A DNA stretch of 64,000 bases from Sweltsa coloradensis (taxonomy: Eukaryota; Arthropoda; Insecta; Plecoptera; Chloroperlidae), in contig JAMZAV010001845.1 of assembly GCA_024449915.1 (NCBI GenBank), positions 1 to 64,000 of the forward strand, read 5' to 3'. The notes beneath the pieces are model-generated. The model searched no databases and was not told the origin of the DNA. It saw nothing but the letters and a program-made list of their open reading frames with translations. Below, piece after piece: positions 31,286-44,262 of the stretch (the stretch's first letter is position 1; each line of letters starts with the position of its first letter). Made by a program: the position numbers and the translations under genes.

Positions 31286-34200
31286 TTAATTATGACTTTT
31301 CATTTGTTTGTGCAAAAAACTTTTTAAATTTAATTTGATTTAATTAATTTTAAAAAATTTTTCCATTAACCAAATACATAACCCTAATGACGATTTTTAA
31401 GAACTTAATTATTATTTATTTCTAAAATTAGCATCGAATATTTCTTCTAAAATCATTTAACGATTTTTTTTAAAATTACTTATAAATTGGATAATTTCAT
31501 TATTATTTAATTTTGAAATCTTGACTTAGAATATTTTAAACAATAAATCGCATAACAATGCACTATGCCCATTTCTCAATCAAAACGCGACTTCAAGGTT
31601 CCTGTATTTTAAATTGAAAGATAGGTAATAACTGAAATCTCATAGGCCTATATAGGACTTACGCTTAATACCCATTGCAATTTTTAATTTTAAAATTCAC
31701 GCTGTTACAGCCATGTTCCAATATTATTTGCAATCTTTGGAAACCCATTGAACCTTTAATTTTGTCAATCTCCATTAAACTAAATCTTGGACCGAGACAT
31801 TCTAAATGATTTGGGTATTAGTTCGTCGCCGTTTTATTTTGAAAAGCAAAAAATTATAACTTTACTTACTTTTACTTTCTGCAACGACTTTTGTACAAAT
31901 TAATTTCATCAACAACTATCGGAGGCAAATAATTAACAATCTGACCGAGATCTTGTATGGGTACCAGAATAAACAAAAAAAAAAAAAAACATTAATTTAT
32001 GATAACTTTTGCGATATTGAACACTGCTTGCTATAGTAGACCTTTGATTGTCAATATTTTTAACTGAAATTCTGTCAACATCTTGAGACTAGAACATATA
32101 ATGACAACGAAAAAATTTGCTAATTTTGCAGAAATTAGTACCTTTGCCTCTTAAATGACCATTTGTAATTGTAGACCTTTCATTTTTAACTATATATTTA
32201 ACTAAATCTTAACATGACTTACAAATACCTGTAAACATCCTGATAGTTGACAATAATTTTTGTTTAAATACAATTTTGATATTTCTCTTAAGATCATGAA
32301 TTAAATTGAGAATGATTTTTCCATATTTAACTAAAACGTTACTCATTTTAACTAAAGTTCCCTATAAGACAACATTGTTATGATAAAGACCTGCAGTGTA
32401 AATTTTTTGATTTTTCTAATATTATGAAAGATCTGTGCACATCTATAAAGCCCTATACCATTGTCAACAGTTCGTAGTTGGAAATATTTTGTTTTTCTTA
32501 AAACTAATAATGAAATTACTCTTTTCATGATGTATTAAACTTGCTGTGACATCTATAGTTGTGACAATATTCTTTCTCCCTAAGAAATTCAATATATAAA
32601 TTATGACCTTTTGATTTTGTCCAGATTTATTTTAATAAATTGTGCATTCTCTTAACGTAAGGTACCCCTTAACCGCATGAATACACGTTCCTGAAGCTTT
32701 CAATACTTTGTAGTTCCTTAGAGACTGAGCAATCATGTATTTTATGACTTTGCATTGTATAAATATGACTTCATTGTAATTATTAAAGATCTGTGCACAC
32801 CTCTAACGTTAAGACCCTTAACCTCATGATAAACAGTTTCCTATAGTGTGACAAATTTTGTTTTGTCCTCTAGAAACTGAGCCATCAGTAATAAATTATG
32901 ACTTTGCATTTTGTCCATGTTTTTTTAAACTTAAAGATCTGTGCCATCTCAACTGTTAAGGCCCCATTCAACCCCATGAGATAAAGTTCCTGATATTTGA
33001 CAAATATTTGTTTTCCATTTAAGACTGACATCATAGTAATAATTATACTTTGATTTTTCCTGTTATTTTTACTAAATTTGAACTCATAGTAACAGTCCTA
33101 ACTAAGATCATTTAAACTTTCCTGATAAAGTTCTGATAGTTTAAATATTTTGTTTTGTCCCTTAAAAAACTGAGAATCAGTATAATTAATAGACCTTTGC
33201 ATTTTCCTTATGTATTTTAAACTTGAAAATTGTGAATCTCTTAACGTAAAGGACCCATTCAACCTCCAGATGATAAACAGTTCCTATTTGTGAATATTAT
33301 TTTGTTTTTCAGAAATCTGAGACATCATTATAAATTATGACCTTTGCATTTGTCCATTTTATTTTAATTGAAAGATCTGTCACATCTTAATAAAGGACCC
33401 ATTCAACCTGCCATGATGATAAACAGTTCCTGAAGTTTGTGCGAATATTTTGTTTGTCCTCTAAAAGATCTAGACCATCAGTAATAAATTATGACCTTTG
33501 CATTTTGTCCATGTATGTATTTTAAACTTGAAAGATCTGTCAATCTTAACGTAGGACCTTTAACCTGTGATATAAACCTGAAGTTTGACTATTTTGTGCC
33601 ATTAAAATTTCTGGAATCAGTACCTAAATATTGACCTTTTTTGTCCATGTATGTATTTAAACTTAGAATGTGCACATCTCTAACTTTAGACCCATTCAAC
33701 CTGCCATGAATAAAATTCCATAGTTGTGAAAATTTTTTTCTTTGAGAACTAACTCATAATAATATGATTTATTTTTCATGATGATTTTAAACTTAGATCT
33801 GTGCATTCTAAGTAAGGACCTTCAACCCAAGATGCAACTTCCTAATAGACATTTGTTTGCCTTAAAATTCTGATATGTAATATATTTTTGTTTTGTCCTT
33901 TAGATTACAATGAAAAATTGCATCATTATGTAGATTTCAACTTAATTAAAATTCTGAAGTTTCATTTACGTATGTCCCTTACTGCATGTGTCAATATTTT
34001 TACTTTCATTTCATTATTTTTAAATAGACTTGCACTCATATAAAGTCACTGATTGCCATGATGATAAATTGATTTGCATTTCTTGTTTAGTCCAAAAGAT
34101 CTGACCTAGTAAATTGTGACCTATTTTGTCTGTATTATTAAATGAGACCATATTTATTGCCTTGATAAGTCTTAATTTAATAATGATTTTTTTGTCTTAA

Positions 34201-34600
34201 GAAACTGAGCACATTAATAATATGACCCATCATCCTTAGTTTGTATAAACTTTGTTCCCTTGAATCTGTAAAAATTTGTTTTTTTTATATTACATAGTAT
34301 TTAAACTTGAAATCTTGACATCTTTGTAAGGACCTATGACTGCCATTAAACAAACTCCTTAACTCTTGTAAACATTTGATTTTGAGATTTTGTTTTGTCC
34401 TTAAGAGAACTAAATAGTAATAAATTATGACCTTTGATTTTGTCCATTTGTATTTTAAACTCTAAGAAAGGACCTATAAACGCTATAAACAGTTCGATGT
34501 TGTGAAAAATATGTTTTCTCTAAGAACACTAGACATCAGTATAATTATGACCTTTGCATTTTTCCATTTGTATTTTAAACTTTAGAACTAGCACTAATAA
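31286..34600 (+). repeat. Degraded satellite and higher-order repeat block
   Basis: 31286-31560 is A/T-rich with little recognisable. At about 31560-32000 words of modules A and B reappear in damaged form (CATTCTAAATGATTTGGGTAT, TCGCCGTTT). From about 32400 satellite words return (GATCTGTGCACATCT, ATTTTGTCC) with most monomers missing many bases. No gene is present. Confidence 0.7.
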
Positions 34601-35225
34601 CTAGGAAAGCCAGTTGAACCTTGTAGGATCAAACGCCTAAGCTAGACCCCTTGCACTTTTTCTAATTTTAAAATTTGACTTCGCATGTCAGCTCATTTTC
34701 AATATTATTTATTATTGCCAGTATTTGTAAACCATTGTGTTAAATTACTTTTGGATTAATCACCCTCTAAAGAACTTGACTCCTTGGAAACATTTAAACT
34801 TTTGTTAAATAATAGACTTTCCCGTAAGTATTTTGATTTCATTCTAGGTGTGAGCTTAGTAACTTGTACTTTCTTTCGTCCAGGCAACGTTACTTTTGTT
34901 AAATGTAATTTCCATCATTACCATACTTATCGGATCAAAGTAAAATAACATATTCGTGACCGACGGACATTCTAAATGATTGGGTATCTCATTTTGTCGC
35001 CGTTTAGTTTGAAAAAAAACTACGATAACTTTAATGTAACTTTTAACTTTGATTTTCTACAAAACTAATGGCATTTCAATCGAGAACGAACTTGCGGATG
35101 TCAAATTTTAACTGATCCCGTAGCCTCTGTTCAAACGGTATGGCGAGACATACAACAAATAATACAAAACAAAAAAACAGTGACTATTTATCGCAGAGTC
35201 TAAAGGAAACCTCGTCTTGCTCCTT
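34600..35225 (+). repeat. Higher-order repeat, modules A and B joined without SINE
   Basis: Module A words (AATATTATTTATTATTGCCA, GACTCCTTGG, CAACGTTACTTTTGTTA) run to about 34930 and then directly into module B words (TATTCGTGACCGACGGACAT). The SINE units found in the first two copies are absent here. Base losses are frequent. Confidence 0.75.
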
Positions 35226-38200
35226 TAATTATGAACCTTTGCATATTTAATGTATGTAATTTAACTTGAAAATTCTTGCACATCTTAACGTAGGACCCTT
35301 ATTCAATGGCATGATGATAAACAGTTCCTGATAGTTTGCATTTATTTTGTTTTGTCTCTAAGAAGAACTGAGCACATGTAATAAATATGACCTTTCATTT
35401 TGTCCATTTGTATTTTAAACTTGAAAGATCTTGGCACATCACTTAACGTAAAGAACCCCGTCAACCTACCATTGATGAATCATTTCCTATTTGTGACAAA
35501 TATTTTGTTTTGTCCACTTAGAAGGACTGACAGATCATATAAATTATGACGTTGCATTTTATCCATGTATGTATTTTTAACTGAAAGATCTGTGCACATT
35601 TCTTAACGTAAAGGACCCATTCAACCTACCATGATGATAACGTTTCTTTGTATTGTGAAATATTTGTTTGTCCTCTAAAAGAACTGAGACATCAGTAACA
35701 TTATGACCTTTGCCATTTTTCCATGTATGTATTTTAAACTTGAAAATTTCTGTGCACATCTTAACGTAAAGGACCATTAACCGCCATATGATAAACGTTT
35801 TCCTGAAGTTGTGACAAAATTTTTTTTTGTCCTCTAAGAAATCTGACCATCAGTTATAAATTATGACCTTTGCATTTTGTCCATGTATGTTACTAACTTG
35901 AAAGATCTGTCACATCTCTTAACGTAAGGACCCATTCAACCTGCCATGATGATAAACAGTCCTGATAGTTGTGACAATTTTGTTTGGTCCTCTAGAAGAT
36001 CTGAGCACATCAGTAATAAATTATGACCTTTGCATTTTGTCCCCTGTAAATGATATTTTTAAATTGAAAGATGTGTCACATCTCTAACGTAGAGGACTCA
36101 TTCAACCTGCCCATTGATAAACAGTTCCTGATAGTTGCGACTATTTTGTTTTGTCCTCTAAAAGATCTGAGACATCAGAATAATTATGACCTTTGCATTT
36201 TGTCCATGTATGTATTTAAACTTGAGAGATCTGTGCACCTTTCTATTGTTAAGGACCCATTCAACCTGCATGATATAAACAGTTCCTGATAGTTATGACA
36301 AAATTTGTTTCTCCTTGAAAACAGTCCATATGGAATAATTATTTTGTCTTTTGTCCAGTAGTAATTTAAACTTGAAAGATCTTGCACTCTCTTAACGTAA
36401 AGAACCCACTTCACCTGCCATGTATAAAGTTCCCTGATTTGACGAATATTTTGTTTTGTTCCTCTTAAGAAGAACTGAGCACATCAGTAAGTAATTAATT
36501 ATGACCTTTGCATTTTGTCCATGTATGTATTTTTAACTTGAAAGATTTTGTGCACATCTCTTAACGTAAAGGACCCCATTCAACCTGCCATGATGAAATC
36601 AGTTCCATAGTTGTGACGAATATTTGTATTTGTCCTAAGAAGACTGAGACATCAGTAATAATTATGACCTTTGCATTAGTCCATGATTGTATTTTAACAC
36701 TTGAAGATTGTCAATCTTAACGTTTAAAGACCCCATTCAACTGCCATGATGATAACAGTCCTGATAGTTGTACGAATATTTGTTTTTTGTCCTCTAAGAA
36801 AACTGAGCACATCAGTAATAAATTATGACCTTTGCATTTTGTCCATTTGTATTCTAAACTTGAAAGATCTGAGCACATCACTTAACGTAAAGGACCCCAT
36901 TCAACCTGCCATGATGATAAACAGTTCCTGATAGTTGTTACAAATATTTTGTTTTGTCCTCTATGAAATGGCACATCATAATAAATTAACTTTGCATTTT
37001 GTCATGTATGTATTTTAAACTTGAGAGATCTGTGCACATCTCCTTAACGTTAAAGGCCCCATGCAACCTGCCATGATGATAAACAGTGCCTGATAGTTGT
37101 GAAATATTTTTTGTCCCTAGCCTTAGAAGAACTGAGCACATCAGTAATATCTATGACCTTTGAATTTGTCCAGTTGTATCTTAACTTAAGATCTGGCACA
37201 TCCTCAACGTAAAGACCCCATTCAACTGCCATGATGATAAACAGTTCTATATGTTGTAGAATAATTTGTTTGCCTCTTAAAGATCTGAGCACATCTATAT
37301 AAATTATGACCTTTCATTTTATCCATGTTATGTTAAACTTGAAACCTGTGCACATCTCTTAACGTAAAGGACCCCATTCAACCTGCCATGATTTGTTAAC
37401 CTTCTGATAGTTTGACGAAATTTTCTTTTTTCCTCTAGAATAACTGAAGACATCATAATAAATTATGACCTTTGCATTTTGTCCATGTATGTATTTTAAA
37501 CACTTGAAAGATCTGTGCACATCTCCTAACGTTAAGGACCCCATTCAACCTGCCATGATAAACATTCCTTTGATTTTGTGACAATATTTTTTTTGAGCTC
37601 AAGAAGAACTGAGTAACAAGTAATAAATTATGACCTTTGCATTTAGCCATGTATGTATATTAAACTTATAGATCTGTGCACACTCTTAACGTAAAGGACC
37701 CCATTCAACCATGCCATGATTTAACAGTTTCCTGATAGTTGTGACGAATATTTTGTTTTGTCCTCTTAAAAATCTGAGCACAATCTTATAAATTATGACC
37801 TTTGCATTTTGTCCATGTATGTATTTTTAACTTGAAGATCTGTGCACATCTCTTAACGTAGAGGACCTCATTCAACCTGCCATGATGATAAACAGTTCCT
37901 GATAGTTGTGACGAATATTTTGTTTTGTCCTCTAAAAGATTGACATCAGTATAAACTTTGACCTTTGCATTTTGTCCATGTATGTATTTTAAACTTGAAA
38001 AATCTGGCACATTCCCCAACGTTAAGACCCATTCACACTGCCATATGATAACAGTTCCTGATAGTTGTTACAAATATTTTGTTTTGTCCTCTTAAGAAGA
38101 ACTGATCACATCAGTAATAAATTATAGACTGTTCTTTAGTTGCCGATATTTTTTTAAACTTGAAAGATCTGGCACATCTCTTAACGTAATAGGACCCATT

Positions 38201-40368
38201 CACCTTGCCATGATGATTAACAGTTCCTGATAGTTGTGCGAATATTTTGTTTTGTCCTTAAGAAACTAGCACCCAGTAATTAAATTATGACCTTTGCATT
38301 TTGTCCATTTTGTATTTTTAACTTGAAGATCTGCACATCATAATGTAAAGGACCCCATTCAACCTCCATTGTAATGAAAAGTTTGAATTGTGACAATATT
38401 TTTATTGTCCTCATGAAAACTGAGCACATCAGTAATAAATATTGACCTTTGCATTTAGTCCATGTATGATATTTAAACTTGAGAGATCTGTGCACATTCT
38501 CCTAACGTAAGGACCCATTCAACCTGCCTGATATAAACAGTTCCTGATAGTTGTGACCACATTTTGTTTTGTCCTTAGAAAACTGAGCACATCAGTAATA
38601 AATTATGCCTTTGCATTTGCCATTTTATTCTAACTTGAAAGATCTGAGCATCTCCTTAACGTAAAGGACCCCATTCAACACTCCATGATGTAAACAGTTC
38701 CTAATAGTTGTTAACGAATATTTGTTTTGTCCTCATTGAAGACTGAGCACATCAGTAATAAATTATGACCTTTGCATTTTGTCCTAGTATGTAATTAAAC
38801 TTGAAAGATCTTGTGCCATTCTTTAAACGTAAAGACCCATTTAACCTCATATTTATAAACAGTATCCTGTAGTTGTGACGATATTTTGTTTTGTCCTACT
38901 AAGAAGAACTGAGACTCTATAAATTATGACCTTTGACATTTTGTCCATGTATGTATTTTAAACTTGAAAGATCTGTCACATCTTTAACGTAAAGGACCCC
39001 ATTTAACCGCCTATGAAAACATTCCATAGTTTGACGAATATTTTGTTTTGTCCTCTAAGAATCTGAGCACATCAGTTTAAATTATGACCTTTGCATTTTG
39101 TCCATGTATTTTAACTTGAAAGATCTGAGCACATCACTTAGAAAGGACCCATTCACCTCTATGAGGCATTAAAACAGTTCCTATAGTTGTACGAATATTT
39201 TGTTTTGTCCTCTTAGAAGATCTGAGCACATCAGTAATAAATTATGACCTTTGCATTTTGTCCATGTATGTATTTAAACTTGAAAGATCTGTGCACATCT
39301 CTTAACGTAAAGGACCCCATTTAACCTGCCATGATGATAAACAGTTCTTACTGTTTGTCGACATATTTTGTTTTGTCCTCTAAAGAAGACTTGAGCACAT
39401 CAGTTATAATTTAACTTGATTGCATTTTGTCCATGTATGTTATTTAACTTGAAAGATCTGTGCACATCTCTTAACGTTAAGGACCCCATTAAACCTGCCA
39501 TGATGATAAACAGTTCCTGATAGTTGTGACAATATTTTGTTTTGTCCTCTTAAAGAACTGAGCAATCATATAAATTTGAATCTTTGCATTTGTCCAGTAT
39601 GTATTTTAAACTTGAAAGATCTGTGCACATCTTTAAGTAAAGGACCCCATTCAACCTGCCATGATGATAAACAGTTCCTGATATTGTGAGAATATTTTTT
39701 TTGTCCTCCAGAAAACTGAGCACATCAGTATTAATTATGACTTTGCATTTTGTCCATTTGTATTTTAAACTTGAAAAGTCTGTGACATCACTTAACGTAA
39801 AGGACCCCATTCAACCTACCATGATGTAACAGTTGCTGATAGTTTGACAATATTTTGTTTTGTCCTCTATGAAAGACTGGCACATCAGTAATAAATTATC
39901 ATGCCTTTGCATTTTGTTCCATTTGTATTTAACTTGAAGATCTGAGCACATCTTAACGTAAAGGACCCCATTCACCTGCCATGATGATAAACAGTTCCTG
40001 ATAGTTGTTACAAATTTTGTTTTTCCCTAAAGAAGCTGAGCCATCATGATAATAAATTATGACCTTTGCATTTTGTCCAGTATTGTATTTAAACTTGAAG
40101 ATCTGTGCACACTCTTAACGTAAAGGACCCATTCAACCTGCCATGATGATAAACAGTTCCTGATAGTTGATACGAATATTTTGTTTTGTCCTCTAAGAAG
40201 ATCTGAGCACATCTGTAATAAATTATGACCTTTGCATTTTATCCATGTATGTATTTTAGACTTGAAAGATCTGTGCACATCACTGAACAAAAAGGTCCCC
40301 ATTCAACCTGCCATGATGATAAACAGTTCCTGATAGTTGTGACGAATATTTTGTTTTGTCCTCTAAGA
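35226..40368 (+). repeat. 170-bp satellite, main array (about 30 monomers)
   Basis: The consensus monomer runs from AAATTATGACCTTTGCATTT through CTTAACGTAAAGGACCCCAT and CAACCTGCCATGATGATAAA to TTGTTTTGTCCTCTAAGAAG and CACATCAGTAAT. Spacing is 165-172 bp where bases are not lost. The array is head to tail in one orientation. Short open frames on the minus strand across it are by-products of the repeat. It ends inside a monomer at CTCTAAGA (40361-40368). Confidence 0.93.
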
Positions 40369-41117
40369 ATATGGTTACCATACGTCCCGCTAAAGCCGGA
40401 CATGTCCTCTTTTTTTATGTCTGTCTGGGCGGTTTTTTCAAAATAATTCAAATGTCCGTATATTTCACCCAATTCTATCATTGGCGCTGCGTCACCCTTC
40501 CGTCCCCCATCTACCATCCACCACCGTATATCCTGAATAGAGCATTCCGATCATGTTTCGACCGGTCCGCAGTGTTACAAACACGCCAGGCTGTGCAGCA
40601 AGCAGTGTACTATCACGTGATTTTGTTACCATTTCCGTACGTTAGGTGTCTTGTGTCCATGGCGTACATAAGGAAGTGTTGTAGGCCTAGGCTACTTGTC
40701 TTAGTTTTGCGAATGTGATGCCGAAACGACAATGCAAATTTACGATTTTTATAACTCCTTGCTCTCCAAGCCAGCTTTGTTGCAAAAAATTTCTTCAGCT
40801 GAAAAGTACTGTTGGTACAAACCAGCGATTCCTGAATCTAATGTAGTTCAGAACCAGCCTCTTCTTACAAATGTTGTTAGTGATCATAAAATAATGTCAG
40901 TTTAATAAACATTTTCCATATTAAAATGAAGTGTTCATTTAAAAATAACCCCTCCAATTGTAAAAGGCGTCCGCATCACTCTGTCTTCCTTGTTCATCTG
41001 CTCTAAGTCTAACGCTACCTGACGGTAAAATGTCCAAAAAAAATTCGCCTCCAGCCGATCCTTGAGCCACGAATGTCTGTGCACGAAATAGTCTCTTATT
41101 TTGACTGTCCTTAGTAG
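40369..41117. mobile_element. Insertion in the satellite with a hAT-like left end
   Basis: The left side starts ATATGGTTACCATACGTCCCG right after CTCTAAGA, the same octamer used by the element at 41289-42232. Satellite sequence resumes near 41118 (TCTAAAGAACTGAAGC). No matching right inverted end is visible. Inside, an open stretch at about 40732-40905 reads YDFYNSLLSKPALLQKISSA and could be a fragment of a transposase-linked gene. I could not assign it. Confidence 0.45.
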
Positions 41118-41288
41118 CCCTATCTAAAGAACTGAAGCAATGAATAATTATGACTTTTAATTTCCATGTTTGATTTATAAACTTGAATGACTCTTAGTGT
41201 AACTCTTAATCGTAGAATGACGCATCTCAACCTGCCATGAATAACAGTTCCGATACTTGTGGACAAATATTTTGTTTGTCCTCTAAGA
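41118..41288 (+). repeat. 170-bp satellite monomer between two insertions
   Basis: It is one diverged monomer (AATTATGACTTTTAATTTCCA, then CTCAACCTGCCATGA, then TTTTGTTTGTCCTCTAAGA). It ends at CTCTAAGA (41281-41288), which is the left target duplication of the next element. Confidence 0.85.
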
Positions 41289-42232
41289 TAGGGTGCCCAG
41301 AAAAATCCCAAAAAGCGGGATGAATTTCTAGGCTGTAGCGGGACTGGGCCGCAAAGCCCCAGCCGCCGGAGGCCTCTTCGCCGAAGGTGAAAAAAATTTT
41401 CATCATACTACAATTATTTTGTCATGTTTTAACTGAAAAATGGTAACTCGGGGGAAAACCTTGATGGATAATTTCTATAGAAAATGTTGCTTTGCAGATC
41501 GTACAAAACACTTTGTCATTATCAGTCTCGAGTTGAACAAGATAAGGAATCCTTCTTAACATCGTCATTGATAACACACGGCATTTTGCGTACCTACGGA
41601 AAAAATCATCTCGTAAAAGTGAGGTTATGAAGTAAAAATATGTTTTCAAATCAAAATTAGCTTCCTCACCATTTAACTGCTGCTGCTAATAATTAAATAT
41701 CGAATTGCGAACTATATACAACCAAGAAATTGTACTGAATATCTATCTGTTTGAATACAATCAGTTCTACAAATAAGCAGGCGAAAAAGGCTTGCAAGCA
41801 TACACTTTCGCCAACTACGCTCGGGTGCTACATTAGCAGACTAAACACGCCTACTAGCATCATTTGGACACCAACTACGTGACGTCACTTCCGACTATCG
41901 AGTCGACTCGGCAAGCAGACTCGCGCAAAAAGTCGATTTCAGACGCACCATGACTACATTCGTCTTGACTTGTGTGTGAGGGAGAAACAAGCAAGCTGTC
42001 ACCCCCGGCGGGGCGCGGGTAGTAGCAATTATGACAAAGGAGAGCGCCAGTGAGCTCCCGGGCCGGTTGGGATCAGTGGTTTGGATACGAGAGGTAGGAA
42101 GCGCGAAGTTTGAATAATGCATTTTGCATTTTCAACAAAAAGCGGGACAAAAGTGCGTCCCGCCGGGTAGTGTGGCGGGACACGGGACACACAGTTGAAG
42201 TCCCGCCTTTGGCGGGACGTCTGGGCACCCTA
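41289..42232. mobile_element. hAT-type element, 944 bp, target duplication CTCTAAGA
   Basis: The inverted ends are TAGGGTGCCCAGA (left) and TCTGGGCACCCTA (right). CTCTAAGA flanks both sides (41281-41288 and 42233-42240), and the satellite monomer continues in register after the element. GCGGGA/TCCCGC words cluster near both ends. A 76-codon open frame on the minus strand (41422-41649) includes LETDNDKVFCTICKATF, which resembles the Cys-pair of a BED-type zinc finger found at the N-terminus of hAT-linked proteins. The rest of a transposase is missing. Confidence 0.9.
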
Positions 42233-42290
42233 CTCTAAGAAGAACTGAGCACATCAGTAATAAATTATGACCTTTGCATTTTGGCCATGT
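42233..42290 (+). repeat. Satellite monomer remnant, right edge of satellite domain
   Basis: CTCTAAGAAGAACTGAGCAC, then TGACCTTTGCATTTTGG, then the homology stops near 42290. This is the last recognisable monomer in the window. Confidence 0.9.
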
Positions 42291-42419
42291 CAGTAAAAAC
42301 TAAAAACGTAGAATGCTAGATTAAACACGTTAGATGGTCTACATAAATTTAACAACCAATAAGAACTAGTTCCTATAACTTGGGACCTAATCACAATGGC
42401 TCATCAGTCCCGCCAAAAG

Positions 42420-42782
42420 TATTAACTGTACTTAGAAGATGAGAGGGAAAGTAAGCGATTGGCAACTGGGTAAGAAACAAAGGCAGTGGAAAAACAGCGG
42501 GAAGAACAAATAATCTTAAAAGAATTGGCAGAATCAAAAGTAAAGATTGCTGAACTGCAATCTAAACTTACAGCTGCACAGAAAGCAAGCAATGAAAAGA
42601 AGAAATCAGCTGACACTTCCTAGAAGATGGAAATGCGAGGTTGAAGACAGCAATACAAAAGAGAAACATGCATGAGGCTATGGTTGCCCAAGGATTAATT
42701 AATGGTGCGTTGTCCTTAAGGCAGCAAGAGTGAGCCTCTGATGTTGATGTAAACAAAATATCAAGAAACTTGTCAAACAAAA
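42420..42782 (+). pseudogene. Coiled-coil coding remnant, unidentified
   Basis: The plus frame from about 42478 reads VEKQREEQIILKELAESK and then VKIAELQSKLTAAQKASNEK, a heptad-like coiled coil. It is followed by a stop at about 42620 and frame changes. A related stretch continues after the MITE at 43219-43330. It resembles the C-terminal tails of some transposon-linked or glutamate-rich proteins, but I cannot name it. No introns or starts are apparent. Confidence 0.45.
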
Positions 42783-42790
42783 ATCTCCGT

Positions 42791-43218
42791 TAGGGATGCA
42801 CATCGATACTTTTTTCATTATCGATTATCAATGTGTCAATGTCATTATCGAATCTATAATATCGATATCACCAACAAAGCTGGTTCCAACCTATAGGCCC
42901 AAGTGGAACCTCAAGTTTGGCAAGTCAAAACAATACAATCGCATTCCTTTGCTGCCTTACTGTCTTCGATATCATGTGTTTGGCTTCCTTTATCTACTGA
43001 TACCTCATTTCCAAACATAAATCTGGAGTGTGATACCATCAGACCAGCCAGTGCATGGCACAAAGTGAGATAATCTCTGTTTTTGAGAGTTTGGTTCATG
43101 CCACTATTGACCAATTATTAGATATTTCGATAATCGATAATAAATTTTGGTTATCAATTATCAAAATTATATCCTTTATTGATTATGTAATATCTTTCGA
43201 TTATCGTGTGCATTCCTA
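42791..43218. mobile_element. hAT-type MITE, 428 bp, target duplication ATCTCCGT
   Basis: The inverted ends are TAGGGATGCACATCGATA (left) and, read inward from the right, TAGGAATGCACACGATAATC. ATCTCCGT occurs at 42783-42790 and 43219-43226. The element is rich in ATCGAT/TTATCGA words arranged as inverted pairs near both ends. It has no coding capacity. Confidence 0.9.
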
Positions 43219-43336
43219 ATCTCCGTTGATATCACAAATCTTTGCTAAGAAAGCTCTGAAAGAATAAGATTAAGCAAATTCGGTGTACGGTTTCCTTGGA
43301 ACTGTTTAACCCATCCGCACCAGCGCCCCAAAACTA

Positions 43337-43445
43337 GGGTGACCAGACGTCCCAGTTTTCCGGGATATCCCGTTTTTTTGTGGCCTGTCCCGGTGTTCTG
43401 AAAATAGTTCTCGGGACAGCAAAATGTCCCGGTTGTAAGAGTTTA
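43337..43445 (+). mobile_element. hAT-type terminal fragment
   Basis: TAGGGTGACCAGACGTCCCA is a common hAT left terminus. It is followed by CGGGATATCCCG and further GTCCCGG words. No matching right end was found downstream, so this is a solo end. 43450-43840 shows nothing else. Confidence 0.5.
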
Positions 43446-43844
43446 TTCAATTAATTCGTATTTTCCGTCTTTTCTAAAATCGATGGTTTGTACAAAATCC
43501 CCCCATGCATTTATTTAACTCTATAATATTGTTTTGAAGTTTTGCACCACATTCTTTGCCTTTTTCCTTGCATCATCCCTCTCGTGTCTCAGCAGCTGCA
43601 ATTCCTCATTCCAAAATGGTTTGTATTTCTTGCTTTTGACTCTTGGGATGTTTTTCTGCTGCTGTTTGTAGTAGGCTATATCTGTGATCTCTTATTTTCT
43701 TTGGTAACATTACTGTTTTGCTCTCTTGCTATAAATGAATTGAATTTTCTATGTCCTTTCTAAAACCTATATTTATTGATCACTAACAACAGGTATTACC
43801 CCCAAATGTTAGCTTTGAATGTTGATTTCAACTTTAAATAAATA

Positions 43845-44262
43845 AATAATAAATAAATTGTATTTAGAGTCTACCCACTCAGTTATATAACTGATTTTCA
43901 GTGGGGGACAGTAAATCAAAGCGACCAAGCCAACCCTGTAGGCCCCGACGCAATCGACGAGTGAGCGATAACCAACCAAAGATCGATATTATGAATAGGA
44001 AATATAGCAATCAGTGGTATGGACAGTGCGAACACCCGCAAATCAACGCCAGAATCAACAAGAACGATTCAGAACAACTCTGAATTTATTATGTGCTTCG
44101 TTGCTAGGACGGCTCCAAAGTCACCGTTTACAAACTCCTAAGACACGAACTGATGAACTTAAGTCCAAATCAGAAGTTAAAAAACTTCTGACTTTGGCGG
44201 GAATCGAACCCTGGACCTTCTGCATTGGAAGCAGATACGCTAACAACAAGACTACTATTTCA
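43845..44262 (-). repeat. Dispersed repeat, copy 3, with tRNA-like head
   Basis: 43845-44145 matches the repeats at 7495-7795 and 9684-9985. Beyond it, on the minus strand, 44190-44262 forms a tRNA-like head: TTGTTAGCGTATCTGC (A-box region), the CTGC TTCCAAT GCAG arm with CCA at the anticodon position (tRNA-Trp-like), and GGTTCGATTCCCGCC (B box). This suggests the repeat is a tRNA-derived SINE of about 400 bp, of which the other two copies lack the head. It ends about 105 bp before the third USP10 exon. Confidence 0.65.

Noticed and set aside
35577..40517. Many 60-90 codon frames on the minus strand with shared peptide words (SLKYIHGQNAK, GRLNG)
   Set aside because: They are translations of the 170-bp satellite and disappear or shift wherever a base is missing. 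There is no sign of selection.
40732..40905. Host exon with YDFYNSLLSKPALLQ
   Set aside because: It is open for about 58 codons inside an insertion bordered by satellite. No clear splice sites or family match.
44190..44262. Possible tRNA-Trp gene on the minus strand
   Set aside because: The anticodon arm fits CCA, but no full acceptor stem is apparent and it continues into a dispersed repeat.
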